From contig SIJG01000062.1 in NCBI GenBank assembly GCA_023374025.1, forward strand, positions 381,488 to 445,487: a DNA stretch of 64,000 nt. The letters run 5' to 3'. Every line of letters begins with the position of its first letter. The first letter of the stretch is position 1. The translations under genes were made by a program, and so were the position numbers. Below, one piece after another: positions 1 to 12,679 of the stretch. The DNA is from Heterodera schachtii (lineage: Eukaryota > Nematoda > Chromadorea > Rhabditida > Heteroderidae). Below the pieces are notes generated by a model. The model made no database searches, had not been told where the DNA came from, and saw nothing but the letters and a program-made list of their open reading frames with translations.

Positions 1-59
1 ATATAATAAAATTTCAATGTTCTTGGAGTTCATCAATTTTCCCCACTATGTCCTTGCAA

Positions 60-1894
60 ATCGGCATACCCGTCCTTGGAAACCGACTTTGGACGATACC
101 AACTCTGGTTTAGCACCACTTTTTGAATCTCGAATTTAAGAGCACAGAAAAAAACCTGAAATAATTCATGCTCAAACAACTTTTGATGCTTAAATAAAAA
201 ACCTTCTACACCAATTTGACACTACTCCTTCATTGTGACTGGGACACCCTAAAATACACTGAAAATCGGGAAATTTTTCGAAAAAAATCCTAGGGGGTTG
301 GAAAAAATTTGGCCCATTAGATAGGCATAAAATTTACTACCGATTTGCCTATTGAATGGTGGGTCTAGGACTTAAACCGCTTAGGTTTGGGCGGTGTTGA
401 TCATTTCTACAGTAAAACGCACCATTTTCTTAATTTAAGTGCCCATACCTCAGCGGGATTAAGGGCGCCCGGTAAATGCGTCAGTGGAAAATGCGTCAGT
501 AGAAAATGCGTCAGTGAAAATTTTATATTCATAAAAACAAGTTTATTGCGTTTTCGGGGGGCACGGACCACGATTCAGGCATCCATTTCGGCCAATTCCG
601 AACCCCGGACCCGAATTCGAACAAAAAGTGAAACTCCAAATTTTTGAATTTAGCATTTTTGGCTGAAAAACGGCATAAATGAACTCTTATTGCAGGATTA
701 GGGCTTTTAGTGTGTTTTCGTGTATTTAAACCTATTTTTAAGAAAAAACTAAATTTCGAAAATTTTGACTTTTCGACTTTTTGTTCGAGTTTGGGTCCGG
801 GTCCGAAATTGAGAACAATGTTCTTATAGAATTTTACTTCTATATTACAATAATGATCCCATAGAACTTTGTTTTAAAATATTTGTATCACTGACGCATT
901 TTCCCCTGACCGATTTTCCGGTCAGGGGATTAAGTCATAGATACTTTTGGTCTTTGGCATATTGTAGATCATTTTGTGCTCTTTCCAGTGGGCTCTCAAA
1001 TTTTCCACAATTTTTCACAACCACCTAGAAATTTTTTTCGAGAATTTCCTCGATTTTCAGTGTATTTTCGGATGTCCCGATCACCATGAAGGAGTGATCT
1101 GATCAAGTTGGTCAAAAGGATATTTTTGATAAGCATCAAAAGTTAAGTGAGCATGAATTATTTCAGGTTTTTCTGAGCTCTCAAATTCGAGATTCAAAAA
1201 GTGTTGCTAAACATATGCACCAGGGATGGAACGGAATTTCGATTTCCGACTTTCGAAATTTTTAATAAAAAGTCTGGGATTTTAGGAAATTTTTTTTTGT
1301 TTGTACAATTTCTATTAATAAATTGCATTGAAATTTTTAAAACTTTCCCGGCGGCGCCTATCGGCACCCCCGGACCCTAAAAATCCTTAATTTTCTTGGA
1401 AATTTGCTCAAAATCGCTAAATTTGGTTATTTTTCTAGACAAAATCTGTTAACAAATCGTATTAAAATTACAAAATTTTCATCAGCGGAGCCTATCGGCA
1501 CCACCGGATCTTACCCCCCCCCCCCCACCCACATGTTCCCAAAATGTTTTTGCGCCGCAAAAAATGTAAAATCCCTTTTCCCAAAAATGTTCTAAAATAA
1601 TGTAAAATGACACAAAAAAAGATTTTTGTGAAAATCATTGAATAATTTTTTCAAGTAGATATGTATACCAAAAACATTTTTGAAATCGCCATTTACTTAG
1701 TTAAGAATTTTAAAATTTAGCCTATAAAAATATTTAGAAAATTTTATTATATTTTATAATTTTTCAAAAATTTCCGGTATTTCCGACTTCCGACGTATTG
1801 GTATCGGAACTCCGATTTTCGAAAAATTTTTGAGCCCCTCGGAATTCTGGTTTTTGAAAATTTTTGTAGCCTCGGAATGCCAGCCCTGATGCAC
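60..1894. repeat. 1.1-kb fold-back element interrupted by a hAT-like element
   Basis: The sequence from about 108 to 1217 folds on itself. The left stretch holding CACTTTTTGAATCTCGAATT (about 120) recurs inverted near 1190, the AAAATACACTGAAAATCG segment (about 250) recurs inverted near 1060, and GACCCGAATTCGAACAAAAAG-type sequence (about 610) recurs inverted near 790. The left arm carries three GGAAAATGCGTCAGT words at about 470-515. No coding capacity is visible. The right end is split by the element at 1221-1888. The same FTCGA/GGGTCCGGG-type arm sequence is also seen near 12080 and at 63391-63863, so this is a dispersed family. Confidence 0.7.
1221..1888. mobile_element. hAT-like non-autonomous element, word CGGAAT/TTCCGAC
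   Basis: The left end is CAGGGATGGAACGGAATTTCG and the right end is CTCGGAATGCCAGCCCTG, which are inverted relative to each other. The flanks share ATGCAC (1215-1220 and 1889-1894). Two copies of the GC-rich core lie at about 1349-1373 and 1485-1507, with GTTAACAAAT between them. The arms are made of TTCCGACTTTCG-like words near both ends. There is no transposase. It sits inside the fold-back element. Confidence 0.65.
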
Positions 1895-2508
1895 CACTGA
1901 AATTTACCCAAAAAGAACATTTAAGTGGATTTATTTAGACAAATTTAAAAAATGATAAAGGAACTTGGGGTCCGACAATGCGACATGCACTGCCAGGAAA
2001 ATTTTAGAAAATTTTGTGTTAATAGATTTTGTATGAAAATAGCCAATTTTATAAATTAAAATTAAAAGCAATTTTTTAATTTTATATACTTCTTTGTAAG
2101 AAAACTATATTTGAATTTCTAAGATGTTCGCCCTTCAAAAAAGCAAAAAACATCTTAGAATTAAGGAAAAATGGCATCTGAATAAAAGTCATTTTTTATT
2201 GTTGCCTTTAATATTAAATAAATTTTAAATTTGTCCGTAGGCAATACCTTTTTTGAAAAATAATAATGCGGTAAAAAACAAATTGAAAGTACGCTATTAT
2301 AAACTGTGGCCGTAAGCGTAAATCATGGTCAAAATAACAAATATTTTTCCTGTTCAGAATTTTATAAAAAGTTCATATGAACATTGAAGAATATAAGCAT
2401 TGAGTACTTTTCGCCTTTTTTTTACTCTTGGAATGAATAATATGCATTAAAATAAAAGTCGCTAATTGCAAATAAAGTTGATGCCCATTTTCCAGAGATT
2501 ATTAAATT

Positions 2509-4823
2509 ATGATGTCCAATATTATTTCGTCCAAAATCCCATGGGAGAAAATCAAATATTTTTTTGCTGCTTTGATATTTATATTAATATTTTACATCAT
2601 CAACAAAAACAAAGAATTTTCATATGTCGGTTCAGCTTTATTCAGGTTTTTTTGTTTTGGAACCGCTTTAATGTGGGCTGACATCGGCTGGGCTAAATTT
2701 CAAAGTGTATAATATGTACGGGAGAAAAATTGTGAAGGGAACAGCAAGGGTCAGGTTGAAAATACAATTTATGAGAATTCATAAATATAATTTTAAAAAA
2801 GCATAAATTATTTCTTTTTATCCAACTATATTCTTTGAAAAAATGCTTCAAATTTTCAAAGCAAAAAGGTATGAAAAAAGCACGGCAATTTTGAAAAAGT
2901 ACGAATGGCACCCCTGCTTATATCAATTAATTAATAATGTCTAAATGTTTTTTTGAATTTTAGACTTTCGCATTCGGAGTCTTGCAAAGCAAATTTAACG
3001 GACGAAGAATATGAAAGGTGAAAATAGAATACGATGCATTTTTTCAACTACCACCATTCTAATTAAATAAATTTGCCACAGGCTTTTCCCGAAGCATTCC
3101 AAATATTTGTTCTTGGCATATGAAGGAAATTGTGGCGGACTTGGCAATCAATTGGTAATTTTTTAATTTAAAATATTTAAATATTTTAATTCATTATCTT
3201 TTATGGCTTTAGTTTCGTTTTGCCTCAATGTATGGCATTGGGAAACCATTCGGACGAAAGCCAATTTTCAAAGAGAATCAAAACTGCGAGAAAACAAAGG
3301 CAATTCATGAGTCGGAAGGAAATCACGAGATTGAAAAGCTTTTCCCGGTCTATGCCAGCCAAATAAAATACATTGTAAATTCAAAATTAATTTAAATTAA
3401 ATTTCAAATAAATTAAAATTTAAATACATTTAGAATTCGACTGAAAAGCAAAACGAAACCTTTTACTTGAGGGCATTTTCACCGTTATTTGCTTATGAAG
3501 ATCCACAAAAGTTTGCTACTATTTTTTGACAAAATTCAAAAATTAATTTATTTTTTAAGGTATGCCATTTCAAGGATTAAAGAAAAATACTTGAAAATCG
3601 ATGTAACATTTTTAAAATAATTTTTTTATTAAGAAACAATTTTTAAGGGCTCTGCTTTCCAATCGTATAAATATTTTGAAAGTCGGCGAACGGAAATCCG
3701 TCAAATTTTCCAGATTGGTCAAGACCTCTGTAAAACTATGGAGGAATACAAAAATGAATTATTTGGGTTGGTTTTTAATTGGACTTTGGGAAAATATCTG
3801 TTTGAGCGTCCAAAATCGAAACCCATCAAAACTGATCGGAATTGAAATGTCCAATTTGAACAGCGATTGAACCGTCCGACCTTTAATAACCCATAAAAAC
3901 GGTGTAAAACTCATTTTTGCTAATTAATGCCCTTCTTTATGGGTTTTGGGTTTGCTTCCTCAAGCGATATTTACCGAAATTTAATTTTGATTTTAATTTA
4001 AAAAATTTAAGAGATGATCAATCGCATAAATTTTGTGTGTATACTCGTAAAGGAGACTTTAGCAAATTTACTGAAACGAAAAAAGACTTCACTGAGCAGG
4101 GCATTGAATTTGGATTTAAATATTTAATGGTAATTAAATCATTTAAATATTTAATGAGAATTAAATCATTTAAATATTTAATGGTAATTAAATCAATTAA
4201 ATATTTAATGATAATTAAATCATTTAAATATTTAATGGTAATTAAATCATTTAAATATTTAATGGAAATTAAATCATTTAAATATTTAATGCTAATTAAA
4301 TCATTTAAATTATAGTAATTAATTCATAAATATTTAATCGCAATTACTTACAAATATTCATTTTCAATATTTTTATTTTTAATTAAGGAATCATTTAACA
4401 ACATTTCTGTGGTCTTATTGGGAGAAGACAAACAATTTTTGAAGGATTTAAAAATCAATCGACAGGTAAAATATTGGGTTTACTAATATAATAAATTCTA
4501 ATTTTACAGTTAATTGCCAACGTTTATTTGCCAAAAGTAATGCCGAGAATGAATGACATGGCTTTTGCCATAAAAACATGCGATTCGTTGCTGATCACAG
4601 CACAGAGTTCAACGTTTGGCTGGTGGATCGCTTATTTAATGCCGGACAATGCCACCATTTTTTATAATTCAAAATTTGGCAAAGGTCGGGCATGTTTTTT
4701 TATGAAAATAAATTGCCATTTTGTGCTAATTACTTCAATTTAGGCGTTCCTCATACTCGGTTAAACTTTTTGGCTGAATGGGTACCGATACAATTAATCA
4801 AAGGAAAGATGACTCTTGATTAA
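2509..4823 (+). CDS. Galactoside alpha-1,2-fucosyltransferase (GT11), 11 exons
   Basis: Predicted type II Golgi enzyme that transfers fucose from GDP-fucose onto galactose of glycans. Exons read as 2509-2645, 2964-3017, 3082-3154, 3213-3374, 3434-3510, 3560-3602, 3648-3766, 4012-4129, 4388-4465, 4510-4684 and 4744-4823. They sum to 1116 nt with no stop, giving 371 aa. The N-terminus holds a signal anchor (YFFAALIFILIFYII, about residues 17-31). GT11 landmarks are GNCGGLGNQLFRFASMYGIG (exons 3-4), SAFQSYKYFESR (exon 7), the basic CVYTRKGDF motif (exon 8) and LLITAQSSTFGWWIAYLM (exon 10). The start is the first ATG of a frame that carries the anchor. Exon 8 ends in a 27-bp tandem array (separate entry). 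A GT10 fucosyltransferase follows 3.6 kb downstream. The family call is firm; substrate preference is inferred. Confidence 0.88.
4103..4316 (+). repeat. 27-bp tandem array spanning the exon 8 / intron 8 boundary
   Basis: About seven units of 27 bp start at the end of exon 8 of the GT11 gene. Each unit reads as nine codons (xIKSFKYLM) and ends in ATTTAATG. The bases just after ATG vary: GTAATT in units 1, 3 and 5 (4130, 4184, 4238), but AGAATT, ATAATT, GAAATT and CTAATT in the others. The repeat therefore duplicates the splice donor in register with the reading frame. Confidence 0.85.
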
Positions 4824-7800
4824 ATTACACATTTTGATCTCCTTTATCTGTTTGAATCAATTTAAAGACTAGTTTATCTTTTTAATTTACATTTTTAATT
4901 AAAGCGTTAAATCATCCATCCCCTTCCTGAAAGGAACCACGGACAAAGGACCCACAAATTTAATATAAAAAACATAAAAATTCAAATTAATCTGGACAAA
5001 AAATTATTGAAATGAATATTTTTTATTAAAAAAAATCATTCAAATTTAAACAGAGGTACAAAAAAATATTTAATCGATGATGGATTGGTAATTCCGACCC
5101 AGTCCTCCGGGAAACTCGTTTAAAATGGAAAAATTTATTTAAGAAAGAGTTATGGAAAATAAATTTATTTACAGAAAATACACTATTTTTTTTAAATAAT
5201 AAACTTTCTTTTACCTTTTAAATTTTCTGCATTGAACATATGGCTTTTTTATTCACGAAAAAACCTCTACCAAAGCCCAAAAATCCTTTTTGGTGCTAAA
5301 TATGGTTAGCCGACATTTACGGGTTGAATTGTTAAATAAAAAATAATATAGCACTTCAAAAAAACTAGACACTTATCAGTAGAGCCCGGATTTTGAGGCA
5401 TATTTTTTTTTTTTTTTGTTGCTAACTGCTATGGCCTAATACGCACGAAAAACGAGTTTTAACTTGGTTTGAAGCTTTTGGCTTGAACTTTTTGTTGCCT
5501 TTTTTGCCTTTTGATGCCTTTTTTGCCTTTTAGAGAATTCAATCCGCCAAAGCCCCTAAATCGGTCCCGCGAATTCTGTTCGAAAATATCGCATTATAAA
5601 TTATTAACAAATCAGGCATTTTTTCTGAGAATTTAGGCGCCGCATGACTCTTCTTCACCAGAATTAATTTAAAAATAGCCCGCCACAAAAATACTGCGAA
5701 AAGCAAATAAAAAAAGATAGTTAATTTTTAAGGAGAAAAAAATTAAATTATATTAATAATTAGGCTGCCAATTTTATGTAAATACATATTTTTTTCCTGG
5801 CTTCTCCATAGCCTAATTAGTAGGAAAAACACTTTCTTTTTTGTGTTTGCGAACAAAAACCGGGACTTATATTTACATATTTTTTATATATTTTGTGATT
5901 TTTCTACATATTACATATGTACATATTTTTATACTTATTTTGGACTTTTTCGCATTTTTTCGTACATATTTTGCAATATTGAAGATTTTTTAAGGAAATT
6001 TTAATTAAATGCCCCTAAAAAATCCAAAATTTAGCAATTTTAATATAATTACATTTTTTTTACATATTTTGAGTATTTTGAAATTAGAAAAATACCTTGT
6101 GAAAAAATAAAAAAAATTTTTGAAAAAGTACCTTTAAAACATCGGTTTTTCCAAAAAAAAAAGAGATAACAAAATTAATTTTTAAGATACTAAAAAGTGA
6201 ATTCTAAGCCTGTTTTATGGCATTTTGTGTTTATTTTTTACTTTTTACGATGAATTTTTAACCAAAAATAACCATTTAAAATTTTATTTACATACTTTAG
6301 TATATTTGGGGGTTTTTGTAAATATTTCAGCATTTTTTATACAAATTTTATTTACATATTTCACGATTTCCTTACATAAAAAAGGAAGCCCTAATAATAA
6401 TAATATAATATTTTTCTTTTCTTGTTCTCTTTTTCACCATTGCTCATTGTTGTCCCATTTTTTTGTCCCAAATTTTTACGTTTTGTCGCCTTTTTGCTTG
6501 TTATTTCAGGAAAGCCAACGTGGAATGAAAGGGTGGTGTCATTATTTGAAGGGGACGAATGAGTGACATTCAAAATTAATTATTGCCACTAATTTATTTT
6601 ATTATTTTATTTAAATAAAATTTGCTAAATTATTTTACTCATAATTAATAATTATTATTCACTATAATTTAAGTATCAGATTTATATGGATTTACATTTT
6701 TTTCTCATATAAAATGAAGAAAAGAGCTAAAAAAAATCAAAGGGAAATTATTTGAATTGTCAAACTAATTAAATTTATTAAAAAAAAAGAAGCAGACTTT
6801 CTATAATAAATTTAAAAATAATTGCAATTACATTGAAAAGTCAATTTTGAAAAGTTTCTAATTTTTATTATGTCATTGAATATTTTTTTGATATGTATGT
6901 ATTTCTTTGTTGCAATTTTATTGCGTTTGAAAAGTTACATATTTCGGCAGTTTTGTGGTTTTTAGCCCATATTTTAGAGGGTCTTAGACAAATTAAATGT
7001 CCAATTTGGCCGTTTTTAATCCCATACAAATTCGAACGGACGAAACCCAACTCGTACTGCCCCAACTCGTAGTTTTTCGACAAAAAAAAATCGTCATAAC
7101 TTTTGGTCAACCAAATTAAACATTCTTGGTTTCATTCAATAGCCCTTAAAATTCTCTATCTACAAACCAAGTTTCAAAAAATTTGATCAAGTTTGAAAAA
7201 AGTTATGGACGAAATTTTTTTTTTACTATTTTGGGTCATAACTTTTTTCAAAAGCAATAAAATTTTCTTACATTTTGCTTGTAGATAGAGAATTTTAAGG
7301 GTTATTAACAAATGTTATGACGATTTTTTTTTTGTCTAAAAAACAGTACGAGTTGGCCTAGTACGAGTTGGGTTTTTCCCATTCGAACCCTATTACTGAG
7401 AAATGATTATTAAAGCTTTTTGATAAAATAGATTTGCTGTTGGCGTAGGTTTGCTTACTGCAATTTTTGTCAATCGATAGGGAAGTAATATCTTTAATGA
7501 AAAATCGAAATTGCAAATAAGCGAATAAGAAAAAATAATTTTTAAACATTCATATTTATAAATTTTTGTCGAATTCACTTACAAACTTACAAAATAAGTT
7601 ACATTCAAAAAATGCTCAAAATATCCCTATTTCAGATTCCATTATGTTTTTCACTTCTCCAAAAACGCTATTTTTTCTCCAATGTTTAATAACCAACATA
7701 AAACGCACATAAGCCATTTCTTCCTCTCATTTTTAAATGATAATTTAAAAGTTATTCCATTTTTAGTTAATTAATGCAAGGTCAAGCTTGCTTCTAATCA

Positions 7801-8439
7801 TCAGTCATTAAAATTTTATACCATCTTTTTGACCTCTGAAAAAGTGGTCCTAATTTTTGAGTATTGTTCTAACATGTTCTTGCCTATATATTTTAAAGAT
7901 TAGGTTTTTTCATGGCAGCCAATGCATCGATCAATAGCAATTAGAAAATTTTTACAATTAATTAATGCTTAATTGGATGGAAGCATTACGATTTTTTATT
8001 TGCTCATATGCTATGAAGAAAGGAGCCCATAATAACATTTTGTATGAAAATTTTTTGCTTATCAATACGTTTTTTGTCCATCATATAATTCCAACTTTTG
8101 GAAATTTAAAAATCATTTTTTAATGTGGTATTTATTAATTTAATTTGTCCACATTTTAATAGGCTCAACTTACCGTGATCGGAAAATGCGTCAGTATTCA
8201 GTACTTTTGAAAGCGGGATAGTATGATTTGCAATTTAAGCTTAATTGGTACTGGAAAAACAGCGCAGAATTATTTTTTCTATTTAGATCAGTTTGATAAA
8301 TTTTCTTTAAGTTTTGTAATTTTCAAAAAATGGATTAAATTTAAAATTTTGTTTCATATAAATCTGAGCATTTTACTCAATGCCAATCTGACGCACTTAA
8401 AATAATAATTATTAAATAATTATACAATTATATTTAGGT
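4824..8439. other. Gene-free AT-rich spacer between GT11 and GT10 genes
   Basis: No exon chain could be supported. The spacer holds low-complexity arrays of TTGCCTTTT (about 5488-5535) and of TACATATTT (about 5860-6070 and 6285-6375). These resemble arms of the word-arm elements: a TAGAGCCCGG end lies near 5383 and a GGAAGCCCTA end near 6384. A GCACGAAAAACG module is at 5443. The fold-back at 7033-7380 is listed separately. Confidence 0.5.
7020..7389. mobile_element. Fold-back MITE, ends AACCCAACTCGTAC
   Basis: The left arm from about 7037 (AACCCAACTCGTACTG, then GACAAAAAAAAATCGTCATAAC) recurs inverted at about 7315-7375 (GTTATGACGATTTTTTTTTG, then GTACGAGTTGGGTT). An inner pair, CCTTAAAATTCTCTATCTAC and its complement, lies at about 7145 and 7285. 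The flanks share ATTCGAAC, consistent with an 8-bp target duplication. No ORF. Confidence 0.7.
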
Positions 8440-11400
8440 ATGAAAACTCAGGTGAATTTTCTTTTCCGTTTATGCTGCGTGGCATTTTTTGCGATTGTGC
8501 TGCTCAGCTATTTGCTGTCATTCAATTATGACATCGGATTTCCATTGCGGTTTTCCAAAAACGTACAACAGGGACAATTAAATATTTTTACTATTAAAGT
8601 TGTCATTTCTAGGCAAATGATTATGGCATTTTGATGTTGAAGTGCATATTTTTTACCTATTCAGAAATATCATTAAAAATTAATTAAAATAATGAAAATA
8701 ATTCACTGCCAAAATTAATTTTTCTTTGCTAATTGCTGTCTTTAAACTTTTAGCATTTTCTAAAAAGAAATATAACAAAACAAAAATATCGCTTAAATCG
8801 TCCAAATAAAATGCATAAAAATATAGTTTTGATGCTATTTTTATTTTTCACAAATTTTCATTAAAATTTCCTTTTTAGATGCCACCACCGCCGATCAAAA
8901 AGAAAAAAATGCCTCCAATTTTGGTTTGGAATGGGCACACGCCAATTCTCCATGGCCGCGCATTTTTCATGTTGAACCGTTGGTCCACCGGTTATCCGCC
9001 GCTGTCCCAAAAAGTGAAGTGTCCTTTCCACTGCGATTATACGGAGGACAGAAAATGGTAATAAAATAAACGGAAAATAAATCAATTCAATCAAAAATTA
9101 TTGTTTAATTATTTATAACATAAAATTGTTTAATTAAAATTTCTAGTTGACAATATTTTTGAGGCACTGCATATATTTAAGAAAATGCAAATGGCTTTAT
9201 TTAGCAACATTTAATAATAAAATTATGCTTTTTTAAGAAACATCAATTGATCAGCCTGTCCAAATTTTTAATGCTTTTTTCTTATGCTTACACAGGACCG
9301 GGACCAGCAGGGAATCCGGGTCCTGCCAGATCCAGGTCCCATGGGAAAGGAAAAATTCAAAAAAATAATAATAATTTAATATATTCATTTATGGCCTAGT
9401 GGCTTTACCTTTTTATGTTAAAATTTTAAATTTCAGCCTAAAACCCAAAATTAGTATATTTTCAACAAAATTAATGGGTCTTAATGAATCTTTTCAACTT
9501 AAATTAAAGTAAATTAAATTTCGCATTTTTATGCATCGATAATTTAGGAAATTTAAAAAATGCGTTTCCGAGTTCCGCTTTTTCTTTTTTCTATTAATTT
9601 TTTTTCTTCCGGATTGGTCCCCGGTCCTGATTAAAAACCACGGTCATGGTCACGGTCCCGGCTCTGTTCTCGGGAAGTGCCGGTCCCGGTTTTGCACAAT
9701 GTTTCTTTTCCTATGCAACTATTTTTATTTACGCCAAATTTTTTAACGTTTTAGTAGTGTTCCTTTTAAATTACAATTTTTAAATCGCATAATTAGGGAA
9801 AACGATTCGTCCACACTGATTTTCTATTTGCACGCCGAGGCCCCAATGGTGGGCTGGCCTCAGCACAGACGGACCGATCAAAGTTATGTGATGTACACGG
9901 CTGAATCGCCACCGAACACTTTGCCACATTTCAACCGCACCATCATGACGGACAATTGGTTCAACGCCACCGTAACCTATCGGACGGACAGTACCGTATA
10001 CTTGCCCTACGATAGGCTTGTCCGAATCGCACCCGACACTCCCGCGGACGACATTTGGAAGCAGGAGGAGGTGTTTGTTTTACCTTTCATTCTAAATAAA
10101 AGACGGACTCCCGGTTCCCAATTCAAGAGCAGGGCTGAGTCAAGATCGAATAAGCCAATTTTTTCGAAGTTCGAAGCTAAAAATGTGATTAGAAGCTCGA
10201 AGTACGAGCACTTAAAAAAACTCAATTTTCCCTGTAAAATTTTAGTGAGTGAAAAAATGAAAGTATTTACATATAATAATAAAAAATGTACAACGGAGAT
10301 TGATTATCAATTGCTTTTTAAAAAAGTGAGTTTTAATTCTATCTAAAATATTTTTTGAAAACTCGAAAAATTTGTCAATTCTAGGCGCTTTCACAGTTTT
10401 TGAGTTAATTAAAAAACTAAAGGAAATTTTGGGGGTTGCTGGCACTGTCGATAGTAGGCGCCGTCGGGGAAAAAATTGGAAATTTTAGATTTTTATTTAA
10501 TTTAAATTTAAATATCTAAGGGAATTATTAAATTTAAATTAATTTTCAAAAAAGAATGATTATATCCACATTTGGGGAGTTCATGTTAAAATTCGATCTT
10601 TAAGGGTGCATTTTTCTTCAAATTTCGAGTATTTCTCGAGTGCGAGGCCCAAAAACACTGTTTTCGGAGCTTGAAGCTTGAAGCTTCGCACAACCATGTT
10701 CCCGAAGGGGATTCCCCTGTTTTTTTTTGGTTTCGGTCTCATTTTCCTGGAAGCATTTTCCGGTTTTCGTTTCCTATTCCTTTCAAGAATTATTTCCAGT
10801 GCATCATTACATTTTCTTTATTTTGTCATCATTTTCCATAAAAGAAAAAAATGGCTTTGTATTCTTTGAGAAAGAATTATTTAAAAAATCCATAAAACTT
10901 TTTAATTTTCCTTGTGACTTTCTATTTGAAATGGTGCATTAATCTTTACTTTTTAAGCCTATAATTTTTACTTGGCCAACTCCTTTTGATTTTTAATGAA
11001 AAATAATACTTAAAAACGGGTTTTAGCTATCTTCTGAAGGTATTCTTTTTTAATTGCACTTTTTTAAAAATTAATGGATGGTACAAAGAAAGATTGAGCA
11101 TTTCTTAGTTTTTTTAAGGTGCTGAAAAAGGTGCGGCGCAAGACGAAATTGGCCTTCCAAGTGGTGTCCCATTGCGATGCCGAGTCGGGCCGCGACCTGT
11201 TGACAAAACGGCTGAGCGAACTGATGCCGGTTGACCTGGCCGGCCCATGTTACAAAGTGCCGTGTGATGAGCCCAATTGTTACTGGGCCGGAATGGGTGG
11301 GCACACATTTATAAAGATTTGATAGGCTGCGGACTGAGCTAAAATTAAAAAAATTTGACTCAATTATCGTTTACAAACAAAATCCAGTACTTTTAAAGTT

Positions 11401-12679
11401 TTGCCTACATCTCAAATTTAATTTTTGTTTAATAAGTTAATAAAAGGGCATACAACAGAAAGCATAATTTTTTGTTGTGAGTGTGGCTCAGATTGTGGTG
11501 ATAATATCTCCAAAATAGTGAAGCCTAAATTCATCCTTTTGCTCACCTCTTTTTAAAATATGAAGTGTTGGAACAAAAATCTGTTAACAGATCTTCTAAT
11601 AGAATTAATTATATTTTAATAAAAAGTTGCATCGTAAATTTTAAATTTCCGTGCCCTAAATTCGAATTTTCTAATTTTAGACAGCCATTTTTTCTATTTT
11701 GCATTTGAAAATTCGGTGTGTCCACAATATGTGACGGAGAAATTTTGGAAGCCATTTCGAGCGTTAACTGTGCCGGTTGTGTTGCACCGCTCTGTTCTCG
11801 AAGGTGAAGGGGCACTGAATTGTGCAAATTTTATAACCCTCAAACTTGGACCAATTAATGAAAATTTGGTTTCCAATTATTATCAATTCTAATCGTCGTT
11901 TTGATCAATTAACAAGTTTCATAATTTATTACTGCGTTTCAACCCCTACGAAAAAAAGCTAAAAACTAATGATAAAAAAAAATTGTCCTCGAAATTATTA
12001 AGTAAGTAATTGAACAAAGTACTAATATTTAAAAAATTTATCTAATAATTATAAAATATATAAATATTCTAAAATATTTTGTTCGAGTTTGGGTCCGGGG
12101 TTCAGAATTCGCGAAATGGATGCTGGATTCATGATCAGCGACTCCGAATGCCAATGGAAACTTATTTTCATTGCTTTTGAAAATTAAAAAAAATTTTCTA
12201 TGGGGTGTAAACTGTACAAGTACCCTAAAATCTAATGGTAAAACAAAAATTGTCCTCGAAATTATTAAGTTTTTTTTTTGAGGCAATTTTCTTTATTTTT
12301 GCTCCAGGCCTTGATGTCCCCCCAAATTCTTTCATCGCGGCCGATGACTTTGACACAGTGGAAGAATTGGCTGATTATTTAACGAAACTTCGAAATGACA
12401 CCGAACGATATTTAAAGTAAAAAACAAAAAAGAGAAAATGAATTAAAAATACTAATTACCTAATTTAAAAGTGAATTTTTTAGATTTTTTGAATGGACAA
12501 AAACTTACCAAAAGAATCATTTTGCCATTATGCATTCGCCGTTTTGCAAATTGTGTGAATTCGCCCATCGACAGTATGACGAAGACCTGAAAAGTACGGT
12601 GGATTTTAGCAAACATTGGACGACGAGAGACTGTATAAAAGGATTTGTGCAGAAGTTTTTAATCGAAAAGAAACCATAA
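8440..12679 (+). CDS. Alpha-1,3-fucosyltransferase (GT10), 7 exons
   Basis: Predicted Golgi enzyme adding alpha-1,3-linked fucose (core or antennal) to N-glycans. Exons are 8440-8562, 8879-9057, 9797-10070, 11119-11296, 11681-11803, 12308-12416 and 12484-12679. They sum to 1182 nt, open throughout, giving 393 aa, which is a normal GT10 length. The N-terminal anchor is LCCVAFFAIVLLSYLL (residues 11-26). GT10 signatures are PPILVWNGH and CPFHCDYTEDRKW (exon 2), NWFNATVTYRTDSTVYLPY (exon 3), QVVSHC (exon 4) and FAFENSVCPQYVTEKFWKPF (exon 5), the donor-binding alpha-1,3-FucT motif. A Cys-rich C-terminus (SPFCKLCEF) follows. TATTTAG two bases before the ATG looks like a trans-splice acceptor. Introns 2 and 3 each host a word-arm repeat. 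Confidence 0.92.
9290..9700. repeat. Intronic word-arm repeat, word CCGGTCC
   Basis: It lies in intron 2 of the GT10 gene. The left cluster (9295-9345) repeats GGACCGGGACC / GGGTCC words and the right cluster (9610-9695) repeats GGTCCCCGGTCC / CGGTCCCGG. The AT-rich middle lacks a recognisable GC core. GC-rich islands of this kind are out of keeping with the surrounding intron. Exact ends and a target duplication are not clear. Confidence 0.5.
10130..10697. mobile_element. Intronic hAT-like element, word CGAAGC/GAAGCTT
   Basis: It lies in intron 3 of the GT10 gene. The left end is CAGGGCTGAGTCAAG. The left arm carries TTCGAAGTTCGAAGC, and the right arm carries GCTTGAAGCTTGAAGCTTCG (about 10670-10690). 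A diverged GC core (GATAGTAGGCGCCGTCGGGG) is at about 10450 and the module GGGTGCATTTTTC at about 10605. The same word family appears at 43449-44230. The right terminus is degraded. Confidence 0.55.

Noticed and set aside
4116..4312. Possible CRISPR-like array because of regular 27-bp units
   Set aside because: Units are contiguous without spacers, AT-rich and in frame with an exon in a eukaryotic gene.
8185..8400. TGCGTCAG / CTGACGCA inverted words as a MITE
   Set aside because: Only a few bases match and no arms or target duplication could be found.
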